Shown here: positions 24,285-34,489 of the stretch, piece after piece | How the letters are laid out: each line of letters opens with the position of its first letter | Numbering within the stretch: the stretch's first letter is position 1 | From: Diadema setosum | Taxonomy: Eukaryota > Echinodermata > Echinoidea > Diadematoida > Diadematidae | Assembly (NCBI GenBank): GCA_033980235.1 | Contig: CM067065.1 | Span: forward strand, 11,058,373 to 11,122,372 | Direction: 5' to 3' | Length of the DNA: 64,000 nt | The notes under the pieces: generated by a model | What the model was told of the DNA's origin: nothing | Database searches by the model: none | Seen by the model: only the letters and a program-made list of their open reading frames with translations | Position numbers and translations under genes: made by a program

Positions 24285-24399
24285 CTACCGAATGCTGCAT
24301 TTCCTATCAGGTCTACAAGAAAATTGCAAAGAATTCCAAACAAATGCAACTTCTGGCCTCTTATTTGCGTCCAATATCTGCTGATTGTATTTGAAGCAC
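24285..24399 (-). other. Exon-like segment C of unknown gene
   Basis: A strong acceptor (TTTTTTTCCCCTCAG|G, ending at 24400) precedes a frame that starts after one base and reads CFKYNQQILDANKRPEVAFV and onward to a TAG at 24285. A GTAG at the same place could instead act as a weak donor. The one-base phase fits the two-base end of segment B. Confidence 0.35.
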
Positions 24400-25141
24400 C
24401 TGAGGGGAAAAAAAATGAAATGGCTGATATTTTGATTTGATTTGTTTTGATTTCTATATTGCTTTTTGCAGAAGAATATAACAGAAAGCCAATCGAACAA
24501 AGTTCTTGAGTAATATCTTAACAGTGAATTACAAGGATATTGGTTGATGAATAAAATGAAGTGAATGAAACTGTTTTTCTTAGTAGTGCAAAACGATTTC
24601 GAGCAAGTGTCTTTACATAATAGATAACATTACAATTTTACGTACCAGCTGTTAAAAAAAGACAATTACACATATCTATGAGCAATAAGAATACAGGTGA
24701 CCATTATCGTAAGCACAGAGGACAATAGAATCGCTTTGTTTTGGATATCCCTGCCATTTCAAAAACAATTTTCATCAAATAAGCACTGGATTCCTCTTCG
24801 AATTATATAGGCCCCCTACCTTCATATTTCTTTAGAGGTTCGTCATTATGTAATACACGCATACACGCACACGGAGAACTGAAGCCCCAGCGCATACAAA
24901 ACCCTATCAACCCCCATATGATTTGCTTTATTCTAGTATACAGGTTTAGATGCACACTGTCAGTGAAGAAAAAAAAAACAATAGAAAGGTTGCTCTAACA
25001 GATGGGATGCCTCCTAATAGGTCTGTAGTGCATCATGACGATGTGAGACATCACATGGCTAGCGGGAAAAAGATTATTAACATTCAAAATCATTATCCAT
25101 GGTTCATTTCCTTCATATGGCATGTAGGCCTATAGATATAC

Positions 25142-25290
25142 TGTATATCAGTATATCTTGCGATGTCCTTGTAATCCTCAGATGTTTGCACTTTTAGACG
25201 GGTTGTATAGAAGTAAGCGCATGCATCTTTCATTCTAATCCAGACAGGTTTGGCGTGATCCCTGATCAATTCTTCCATGACGTACTGGTG
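25142..25290 (-). other. Exon-like segment B of unknown gene
   Basis: The acceptor TTCTTTTTACCAG ends at 25291. The frame then runs in phase 0 through HQYVMEELIRDHAKPVWIRM and a K/D-rich stretch to a possible donor CA|GTATAT at 25142, leaving two bases over. Starting in phase 0 it continues from segment A, and its end phase matches segment C. Composition is that of a soluble, mixed-charge domain. I do not recognise the fold. Confidence 0.35.
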
Positions 25291-25710
25291 CTGGTAAAAA
25301 GAAATGATTACACAAGGAAAACAAATCAGTTGGCTTTGCAATACAATGGACTTAACTGCTCCCATAGATTCTGAAAATGAATGGATAGCAAAGAAGTTGA
25401 CTGAATCCATAAGCAAGTTCAAATTAAAAGGAATGACAGAATCCCTTCATCACATTAGCACATAGTGTCTTGCGTCGGTTTTTACTTACTTTGCTGAATT
25501 TTCTGGAAATAATGCAAGTCTTTCTTGTTGTTTCTTCTTTTTTATTCATCATCATTATGAAGCAGAGTTACGACCATACTGTATCCTTTGTCTCTTGGGT
25601 GAAGATTTTCACATCTGTAATTTACACTTTCAACAATATTTGCAATAAATCAATTTTCCATATTTATTTTAGGTAATGGATTGAATTCGGGAGTCGGGAG
25701 TAGGTAATCC

Positions 25711-25770
25711 TCCCCCCCCCAAAAAAAAAAAAAAACAAAAACAAAAACAAAAAAAAAACACACACACACA
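25711..25770. repeat. C run joined to A/CAAAA/CA runs
   Basis: C9 directly followed by an A run, CAAAA units and then (CA)n. Confidence 0.8.
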
Positions 25771-25871
25771 CAACCAGAAGAACTTAAAGCATCTAAAATC
25801 TGCATTTTGTAGAAACTCATTTACATGTACATAATATTCATTGGTTTGGCTCTGCAATTTTGAGTACTTAC

Positions 25872-26095
25872 TTGATTTCCACTTTCCACATGGGTAGTAT
25901 ACAGTGATGTACTATCCCCAGTCGATTTACTCTGCTGACTGAATGCCTTGTTCTCTGCCAGCAGCTCTGCCAGCAGAGGTAATGTCTTGCAGGATTTATA
26001 CAGTACACGTCAGGACATCATCGTCACCCACTTTGGTGCCATTGTCACCCCCCTTCCAAGACATCCTAATGGGCTTTACATTCAATTTTCACCAC
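25872..26095 (-). other. Exon-like segment A of unknown gene
   Basis: Bounded by an acceptor (CTTCACTCAACAG, ending 26096) and a consensus donor (AATCAA|GTAAGT at 25872/25871). The 3' two-thirds is open in the frame that ends in phase 0 and reads KTLPLLAELLAENKAFSQQS followed by a Ser/Thr-rich part, a likely short helix or coiled coil. The first third is open only in another frame (GDNGTKVGDDDV), so there is one frame change and the copy may be dead. Confidence 0.35.
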
Positions 26096-26504
26096 CTGTT
26101 GAGTGAAGAATTTACAGGGAATAAAACTGAATTTCACTCAAAATATAGTCACTAACCCATCGTCATTCACATGAAAGATACTTCATAACTTCGTAAAATT
26201 AAAGATACAGTGAGTTGACCCGCTAGGCCCAGTTTACCCAAAACTACGGTACCGGTAATTTACAGAGTGTAGGCCTAGATCTAGAACGTTAACAACACTA
26301 ACACGTTACAGTTAGACTTAACGCTAGAGCGTTCCCCGTGCTAATGTAACTTAGACGTTATATTTAGAAAAAAAAACTAAAACAAACGAGCAAAATCTTT
26401 AAGGGCGTAGCTTATTTCCACGCCTACTACAGTTTTACATTAAACGACGGCGATTTTGCAATAAATCTTGTTATTCACCGACGTAGCAGACTTAGCAGAC
26501 TCAC

Positions 26505-26580
26505 CGCTTTCATGCAGGCAGGCCAGGCTAGAACTTTATCCCTTCGACGCCATCTTAGCTAGATCCGCTCCTTTTATGCA
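26505..26580 (-). promoter_or_regulatory. CpG-rich promoter and first-exon candidate
   Basis: In a CpG-rich island-like stretch (about 26250-26930) the minus strand has a TATA-like GCATAAAAG at 26571-26579. It is followed by ATGs at 26553 and 26513 and a consensus donor GCG|GTGAGT at 26505/26504. The ATG at 26513 gives only three codons before the donor. This would place a promoter upstream of segments A-D on the same strand. Inference from signals only. Confidence 0.3.
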
Positions 26581-26929
26581 GTGCATGCACAATCAGCTAG
26601 CTATCAGCAGTGCAGTCGATCGAGTCGTAAGTGCAGTGTGTAGTGGACGACAAGCCTAGAACGAATGCGCACGTACTGTAGGCCTACGCACATCACTTTG
26701 CTGGGGCATGCAATCGCAGCACCAGCAGCCAGCCAATCAGACAGATCCATCCGTACAGGTACGTACGCGCGCGCACATCTCCTTTCCCGCCAATAATGTG
26801 CATTGATTATGGTCATAATCATGCATAGCACGAGTGTGCGCTAGAAGCGCACGCACAGGTCACCACTGCGTGCGTTGTGGCCGCGGCCGTCATGTCACAT
26901 GCGCTGCTGACTTGAGTACGAGTATCACA

Positions 26930-27525
26930 GTGTTTATGTTAAACATGTGCGGTGTTTAGAACGTGTTTACGAGGCGTTTTAAATGTAAACGCGCCTGTTT
27001 ATCCCGACAGTAGAAGTGTTTAGGCCTAACCAACAAACATTTGGGTAATGCCCTAAACCATGAACGAAATCATTAACAAAGGCAACTCCCATATTTTTTC
27101 TAGCAGTTAAAATATAGGATTGTACATGCGAAACCAAAATATAAATTTATTACAGTTGTATTACATATTTTAGGTTATCCTTTTTCCTTTTTGATTAGGC
27201 ATTTCCATGAAAGGCCTAAAACATGAATTATTTCATAGTGCATCTTGATGTCGTAACAGTTTCCACTTTCTCGTGATAAAAGGAAACTAGAAATTGCAAT
27301 TTACACACCATTTCCAACACTTCTCCATATATATATGGACATATTGAGATTAACATAACGTGACCAGAATAAACACTCCAACTAAACACTCCAAGCTAAA
27401 CACTTTAACTCTCAATACTTTGCACGTGCTATACACACCGGGTGTTTAGATGTTAAACAAAGTGTTTAGATTTTTAACACTGTGTTTAGTTCATTAACAT
27501 GTCGCATGTCGCATTTTTTACAGTG
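26930..27525. repeat. Right subterminal array of TGTTTA/TAAACA
   Basis: The same words as in the left array recur from 26930 to 27030 and from 27370 to 27500, with a gap at about 27060-27360 that lacks them. They run into the terminal TTTTTTACAGTG. Confidence 0.7.
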
Positions 27526-28780
27526 TACATACGTGAAATAATGGTTTTTCGATTCAGGAAAGCAATGTCTATTATGAACTGGACATTTAAAAACATTATT
27601 CGATATTGATTCTGGCTCTTGTCTCTTGCCTAAAATTGATTCTGCTGTATGCTATGCGGACATTTCATGCCTAAGTGAATATTCGAATTGTCTAATATGA
27701 TACTGTGTTCTATTCTGAGCATTTATTCAGCTTTATAGACATTTATTTTGTAATACCTACGTAAACGTTCGATTGTGTGACGCAGGAAACCTATATGATA
27801 TGACAACTGCCTGCTTAGCATTCCATTGGATTCGATGTTCTATTTTCCAAGCCGCTGTACCATAGTGTTCAGAAGTGGAGACCGAAGAAGTTGTCCAATA
27901 AATATCAATTTTAGTGTGCATGGTCAAAATGTCGAAATATTGCATATTATGGTACTTTTTCTGTAATATGATACTGAACGAAACAATACTTTTATGTTTT
28001 TCATCAAATTGTCTTTTTGGCGAACCCCCAGGATCGTACAAAATAAGTATGTACGTATTGCAAAACGAGTACATATATAAACATTTGTAAACATATACAT
28101 TTTTTTTTTTTTTTTGTAGAGGCATGTTATACAATTTGAGTACCTGAATATAAATTTGGGAACGCTTGAAGCAATTAGCTGATGCCATCCTTAGAGTGTT
28201 TATTTCATGTAGGAGGGAAAGAAGTACATTTTTAAACCCACTGACATTTGTTTGCATTTCGTCTTTTCTACACTTAATCATATCAATGAATAATTGCTGC
28301 AAAAAAAAATAAATAAATCGACAGCGAACTTCTCTATCGGTAGGTTGTTATCAAGGAATGGCGAATGCGTTACATAATTTGAGGAAAAAATAAAACCCTT
28401 CGGGAAGAATAATTATTGTTTGGAGCTTGCAACATCTAAGCCAGGGAGTGCAATGCTATAGAACCTACAAAACAAATTAGCACTTATTGGATTAGGATTG
28501 ACCCTTCTCTAACTCTTCCCTATCTAAACATTCCGAGTATCACTTGGACAGAGTTACTGCAGTGACGATTCAGAGTCATGATTCTGATGTTCCTTTGCCA
28601 TGAACAAAAGAGCAGACTCTCTCAGAAAAGCACATTAAATTCTATAACAATTTCTTTAACATTTAAGCTCTCATGCTTGTATTGCAAGGATTCTTAAACT
28701 ACCCAGCTTTAATCCGATCAGACAATGGGAATTTCCTATCAAAATTTGATTTCCTCATGAATCTCTCACCTGCTTCATGG
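27526..28780. other. No recognisable gene; GGACATTT words
   Basis: The words GGACATTT and GACATTT recur here and again just left of the 5.9-kb element (21425-21545). This suggests the element sits inside an older GGACATTT-rich repeat. No gene is supported. Confidence 0.4.
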
Positions 28781-29611
28781 ATTGAAGCTCTTTCCCCTAC
28801 TGTTAGAAACGTTCGCTCTAGACGCAGCGGGCGCTATTTAAAACAATGCATACACGCAGGCGTTAATCATCCTTGCAGGGAAATGGATCTCTCCACCGTC
28901 CTGGTAACAATAATGCAAATGTGTATTTCCTCCCTCGGTGACGTGAATCAGTGGGGAAGAGAATGTGGTAGTGCGCCATCACCGTTCGATCAAATGGTGA
29001 AATACAATGAAATAAAATAAGATATAAGAAATAGTCCACCAGTGACGTTTACTACAACTGCATTGACTATTCAGGGTTCATATGAATAGTTTGTTCGCAA
29101 AAGCCGATCAGTCCATTTTTGAAGATTTTGAAGTAAGGTCTCTCTCATAAAGTTCAAATTTATACCTTTTAAATAATACATTGGTCACTACATATCATGG
29201 TACATTTTTGAAATTATCGTCAAAGAAGCAAAACATTTCTTTTCATTCTCTTTATTTTTCTTGATCTTTGTTTCACAAATATCTCCATTTGGCAAACATG
29301 GACTTATCGGTTGTTGCGAACAAACTCAGAAATTCAGAATCAGGTACTAGATCGAGGCAATTACAAGAGATCCAACTGACTTTGTAATGATGGGGTTTCC
29401 CCTTATTGTATTGAAAAAACAATAGTCATTGTGACTAAAATAATTTGAGAAAATTTGAAGATAAAGTTTATTATTATACATACAAGCCACTTTTTTGATA
29501 CAATAAAACCATGTATCAATATTTCTGAAAGGGTTTTGCTTAATGACATGTAATATTGTTAGCATAATACCTGTCCTATGCATTTTACATTACCCTTATC
29601 TATGGAGAAAA

Positions 29612-29643
29612 AGAGTACAATATTGTTTCCAATATTGTACTCT
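29612..29643. repeat. Perfect 14-bp stem hairpin
   Basis: AGAGTACAATATTG, a 4-base loop, then the exact complement. Confidence 0.85.
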
Positions 29644-29836
29644 GCTGTCAATAACGCACTCAAATGTTTATTTTATACGCATGCGCAGTATCGCTTGCAA
29701 AGAAAGCAAAGTGCAGTGGCATTGCGGAATGAGGTTGAGAAATGCCATAGGAGTACACGTAAATCGTCCGTGCGGCCCGGTCTGCGGTAGTCGGTCTCTG
29801 ATATGCTGTACTGTACTGTACTGTACTGTACCTCCG

Positions 29837-29844
29837 TATAAAAA
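29837..29844 (+). promoter_or_regulatory. TATA box
   Basis: GTATAAAAATT lies 35 bases before the ATG at 29872, just after an (ACTGT)n run (29806-29830). Its spacing to the downstream exon suits a core promoter. Confidence 0.4.
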
Positions 29845-29871
29845 TTGAAAGATTAGATTTTGTAAACAACA

Positions 29872-30045
29872 ATGGCGGCCTCCACTACGGTTCGCGACTC
29901 TAGACTCTGACGAATTCGAAAACATTCTGAAAGAAAAAGACGCGTTGAACACACGAAAGGCAACAAGAAGTGCTCTAGATGTTTTTAGAGCATATTTAAC
30001 AGAGAAGGAATTGCCGTGAACGTTTTGATCACTTTCATGTCGAAT
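29872..30045 (+). pseudogene. Crypton/DUF3504-like first exon, frameshifted
   Basis: The ATG at 29872 begins MAASTT. After a one-base frame change the sequence reads RFATLDSDEFENILKEKDAL, then N-T-R-K-A-T-R-S-A and a DVFRAYLTEKEL end. The pattern RFA..SD.E...LL..KD..NT.KAT..A...F..YL.EK is typical of the N-terminal SAM-like segment of Crypton tyrosine recombinases and their host-domesticated DUF3504 relatives. A consensus donor, GAAT|GTGAGT, follows at 30046. Because of the frame change, and a TGA at 30017 in the main frame, this copy is probably dead. The recombinase domain with its R-H-R-Y residues is not in the window. Confidence 0.5.
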
Positions 30046-30134
30046 GTGAGTGAAACTTTTTTTTTTTAATTGAATGTGGTGTTGTCGTGGAAAGTGGTTT
30101 GTATGTATGATAACAATGATATTATATTTCTTTC

Positions 30135-30235
30135 GTGGTATATCAGATATATTGCATTCATCAACATGAATACTGCACTCGTCTTCGACTCGTGCAATAT
30201 TCGTGTTGATGAATGCAATATATCTGATATACCAC
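30135..30235. repeat. Long hairpin, about 44-bp arms
   Basis: The sequence from GTGGTATATCAGATATATTG to its complement at 30235 pairs over about 44 bases per arm with two mismatches and a short loop (TCGTCTTCGACTC). Confidence 0.85.
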
Positions 30236-31509
30236 TCAAATGCATCTAATATATTATAAACATACGCTGCTCAGTTGAACAATTATCTAAAATTAACAAG
30301 ACGATTCCCCTTGGTTTCCAAATGTGTGTTTCACCTCTGTTTCATGAAACCTGAAACGTTGTTTGATGCCCTTCATTAAACTGTCCAGAATTACCTCCCA
30401 TCTTGCACTAACGGCACTTGAAAATAATTAATACACAGTTGTATTTATTTTTTCTCAATAAACCATATATGAATAATTTACAGTTTAATATCAGTGAAAC
30501 ATTTTTTATTGTAACTGTTGTTCGAATTTCGTATATTTAACAATGCGTCACGTTGCATATAGTGGTTCATAAATTTACATTCGTTATTTCTATCCTTCTC
30601 TGATTTACAAATTGTAAATCATACCCTGATCCGAGTATAGATGATTTTACGCAAAAACAAAGGGGGGCCGAGAGGACCACCAGTTCAGTTTGTTAATGTT
30701 TCATCATCTCACCGGAAAATGAGTAAATGAGACCAGGTATGCAAGCGAAAAATCCAACCTACCGTCTCTAGAATATACCACTTGCTAGCAACTTTTCCTT
30801 GTGCTTTCCTCCGATTCAGTTTTTTTTTTTTTATTTTGTATTTACAGGAAGTTTCATCTCTTTTTTTTTTTTCTGTCAAATATCACCCATGCTCCTTTTT
30901 ACTATTCAAAGCAAAACTGCTGCAAAAGGTCTCGTTGAGCAATTCTGTTCTGTTCAACAAGTGCAGCAATAGCACGCTGACGGCTGTCGTCACGGGTGAC
31001 AAAGGTCAAGAGGAATATGTGACTGTGCCTAAACCGCGCTCTGATTGCCCAATACAGGCTGTGCTGATCGATGTACTACCTTTAGGAATAAACCCCCCCC
31101 CAAAAAAAAAAAAAAAAATGGATGTAGCGTATTTTGAAAGCACACATACACACAAAAAATATTCATCCGTGTACTTAAATTTCAATTGGATATGCAGAAG
31201 TTATCTTGTCCTTTACTTTGTTTACATGCAATTGTCATATTTTATACTTTCGTCGGAAATAAAACAGAATAAAGTGAAATGAAATGATATGAAATATTCT
31301 CCTGAACAGATATGGATTTTGATGACTGTGGATTTAACGCCTCATTCTAATTGAGCTCATGATATCTAACATTTGGTCTTCATCTTCTGTGGGCCAAAGG
31401 TGATTGGTTTGCTTTTGAATGTCAATGTGGTATACTACATGTTGTACGTGAACCAACATGTATTTCTGTCTGTACATGATTTTTTTCCTGTTCAGATTGA
31501 CAGATTTAT

Positions 31510-32195
31510 TTTTTATCACTTTATGACAGATTGATTTTTATCACTTTTTTTTTCTACAACTATCATCTGTTTCTCTTGACATGCTTCTGTCGAAGATCGC
31601 TGTCTCTATTTTGTCTTCTATTTGTTAGTCTTGTCCATTCCGTTTTGTCCCGTACAGCCTTTTCTTCATAAGTAGTTTTGTTGTCTAGTCTTGCTTCATG
31701 TTTGTTCGCGTCTGTTAGTCTTGTCCACCACGTTTTGTCCCGTACAGCCTTTCTTCCAGCAGTTGTTTTGTTGTCTAGTCTTGTCCTATGTTGTTCACGT
31801 CTATATGAGTAAGTGTACTTATTTGTGAATGTAATTCTCAATGGGCTTCCAGACTTCTTCCTCTTCTTTTTTCTTTCTTTTTTTCCTTTTGCATTTATGA
31901 TGCTTCAACTGATCTTCCCATTGATGCTATTATTACAGAGGGGCCCACATTCTACAAGCTCTGTCTTTTTAGTGAGTCTCTCCATTTTTCGCACTTTAAG
32001 CAAAGTTATACATGTGCTTCATTTCGATCACTTCTGCTTCTTTTTTAATACAATGTATAATTACGATAAGGTTCTCAATTGTTGTACATTCTTTTGATAC
32101 ATACTGTTTTGTTTACCTTATTCTCTGTTGTCAAAAGAAGTGTGACTTATATGTTTTGTCGAAAAATGAAATAAACTTTGAATATATTGAATATA
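31510..32195 (+). mobile_element. Insertion specific to copy 1, retroposon-like
   Basis: In copy 2 the sequence CAGATTGACA joins directly to TATTTAATAAG (about 36325). In copy 1 roughly 690 bp lie between these. The insert ends in GAAATAAA followed by two TTGAATATA units, which looks like a poly(A) signal and a short tandem tail as in some LINE 3' ends. No reverse transcriptase is visible. Confidence 0.4.
31618..31800 (-). repeat. 90-bp tandem duplication, in frame on the minus strand
   Basis: Two copies exactly 90 bases apart (GTCTAGTCTTG at 31683 and 31773). On the minus strand both are open in the same frame and encode a 30-residue repeat with the shared cores RLDNKTT, KAVRDKT and WTRLT. 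Confidence 0.6.
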
Positions 32196-34224
32196 TTTAA
32201 TAAGAGTGTAATAAACTTCACGGTTCACCACCTTTACATCTCAATCAAAAATGCCTCCAAACAGTTAATATTACGCCCCCCCCCCCCCTAAAAAAAGAAA
32301 AAAAAATGTTTTGTAAATTTCTCGCACCTCTAAAATGAGCTATTTAGTTTTCTTTTTAATCTCAAGCAAAAAAAAAAAAAAAATAGCCATAATCTTTTAT
32401 GCGATGGAGTCCAGAAGGTAAAACGGAAAAATAATAGTTTTGCAGGCGCGGAGCAGATCATCCCAATACATGAATAATGAACAACATTAATGGTTAGTAA
32501 AATCAATGCTGATACAAAATAGGCACTATCTTCTTTTCTTTTTTTATCATTTTTTTTTTGTCGGAAAACTTTGCTAGGTAAACACTGGCAACCATGTAAA
32601 TCATATAGTAATAAAAATAAAACTAAGTTCAGATTGCCAGCTGGGTCTATGAATATATACTACTCTTGCAATTGATGTACTTGATAATTGCTGAATTATC
32701 CTCGAAACATTGCATTGTGTCGGCAAAGGTTAAACGGGAGGCGAATTTATGGGGAACCATATCACCTGATCATAACATACCGAAAGGTTATGAAGGACGA
32801 AGTTAACACTATATTCATTATTATTAATCTTTTTGTTCAAATATACATTATTTGAAACAATCTTTGCTCGCTGAACACTAACTGCCTGATTAATCCAGTG
32901 ATGACTCCCTCTGTTCATTTACCATACGTCGTTTTAGATAATGGGAGTTATAATATCCTTGAGACGCCTTGTTTTATGACCAAAGGGTGTAATAGAAGTG
33001 ATAAGCAGGCGGAACAAGAGCAGATAATCATAGTACAGGTCGGGGCAATCTATAAAACAACTTGTTATAATTACGCTTTTATGTGTTTAATGCGTGACAT
33101 GTAGCTTACGTACAAATAGCCATTATTCAAAGCAAATTTTGTTTGCGTGGAACTCGTAACCGTTGTAAATCTGAAAATGTATGCACCAAAATTCAAATAT
33201 TATTCCTTTTTAGTATGCATTATCAACTGTCCCTTATCTTTGAAAGACCTAATCTAGTCGGCCAAAGGGTAAACTGGGATGAAATGCGACCACCTTTAGA
33301 CCATGGGATCATAATTATGCAAATTGTTGTCAGAAACGCCGTCATAAAATAAGAAATTTAATATTACTTGAGGGAAAATATGTTTGTATTCATGTAGCAA
33401 ACCCGTACACTGAACACTAATTGCCTAATAACTCCACTAATTCTGATAATTCCCTCTTTGTTGCTGTAAATGATGAACGTTTTGTTATCATGAGAAGGTA
33501 GCATTTTATGGCCAAAGAGGGGATTTAAGAATATAGTCCTGTGTGATTATTTTCTTTTATTTGATTTTTAATGCCATGTTGACACGTCTGACTCAGTCGA
33601 CACCGTGACACGTTCGCAGAAAGAAAGAGGTAAAACACAGTCAAACCCACCTTTCCCCTATCAATAAATGGCCAGATGGCAAAGTACAATGAAAGCTCAT
33701 GCACTCACGATTCCATTCATGTTACATGTAACTGGTATCTTTATAAGGTGGTGAGAGAATTCTACATTTCTCACAGTGCTTTGCGTGAAAAAGGAATGAA
33801 GTAGTTAATGGTAATATGAAAGTGAAAGTAATCATAGCTTTGTAATCATCTTTGTGTTGCAAGTCCAACGAACATATAGTGATCTATTTAAAGCTAGTTG
33901 CATGGATCTAGAATATGGAATGTTTTCCTAAAGCATACAGACGTTGCAGCGTCAGAATAATGTGGCACACAGGGGAATTGCACGGTCGCAAGTTAACACT
34001 CGTAACGGGTTTGATAACTAAGATTAGTAAGAAATGAAGTAAAACTTTATCAGCAGTGTTAATTATGATTTGTATATCACCCATTTGTTTGCACTATACG
34101 TTTCATTTATTTTTCTATTCAAAAGTCAGTGCGTTTCGGCACCTCTTCGAAAATCCCCCCCCCCCCCCAAAAAAAAAAGAAAAAAAAATATATATACATA
34201 TACGTGGTGTTATTGCAGCACATT

Positions 34225-34476
34225 TGAAGGGGTCGGCGCAACATAGTGCTAACCCACACTTTTGTCAAAATTGGGTTACATGCATTTTCATAATCCTTAT
34301 CCTTCACTCTAACCTCCGTGAAAATATCATATTTGAACTCAATCAATAAGATGGTTAAAAAATCCATGCATTCATGTTTTATTAATGTACAATGTATGGA
34401 CTTTCCAAACATTCAATAGCGATTATCTCAAAATGACTATTGTGTGGGTTAGCACTATATTGCACGGACCCCTTCA
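34225..34476. mobile_element. 252-bp MITE at the copy 1/copy 2 junction
   Basis: TGAAGGGGTC at 34225 and GACCCCTTCA ending at 34476 extend into about 35-bp inverted repeats sharing TAGTGCTAACCCACAC. The interior has no coding frame. The target duplication is not clear. Confidence 0.7.
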
Positions 34477-34489
34477 TTTATTTTCGGGA

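Larger units (their letters stand above)
21619..27525. mobile_element. 5.9-kb element with CACTGTAAAAAA termini
   Basis: The two ends are perfect 12-bp inverted repeats: CACTGTAAAAAA at 21619-21630 and TTTTTTACAGTG at 27514-27525. Each end continues into about 600 bp dense in GTGTTTA and TAAACAC words in both orientations. CACTA/Chapaev-like (CMC) transposons start with CACT and carry subterminal binding-site arrays, so that class is the best guess. I could not find a matching target duplication. Inside lie an independent TTAA element, a hairpin insertion and a chain of minus-strand exon-like segments. Confidence 0.6.
29463..30250. mobile_element. Insertion specific to copy 1, with Crypton-like exon
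   Basis: Copy 2 runs directly from the sequence matching 29462 into that matching about 30250, so this roughly 790-bp block is an insertion or was lost from copy 2. It contains two strong hairpins, a TATA box and a coding exon fragment. Its exact ends and target duplication are unclear. Confidence 0.5.
28781..34110. repeat. Segmental duplication, copy 1
   Basis: Collinear with 34490-39150, sharing for example GACGCAGCGGGCGCTATTTA, GGAAATGGATCTCTCCACCG and the CACTGAACACTAATTGCCT region. Identity is moderate, with many indels. Copy 1 is longer because it carries insertions at about 29463-30250 and 31510-32195. A roughly 535-bp internal subrepeat (for example 32868 against 33403) shows that the unit itself is partly dimeric. 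Confidence 0.8.

Noticed and set aside
30135..30235. microRNA precursor
   Set aside because: The stem is too long and too perfect; a palindromic mobile element is simpler without small-RNA evidence.
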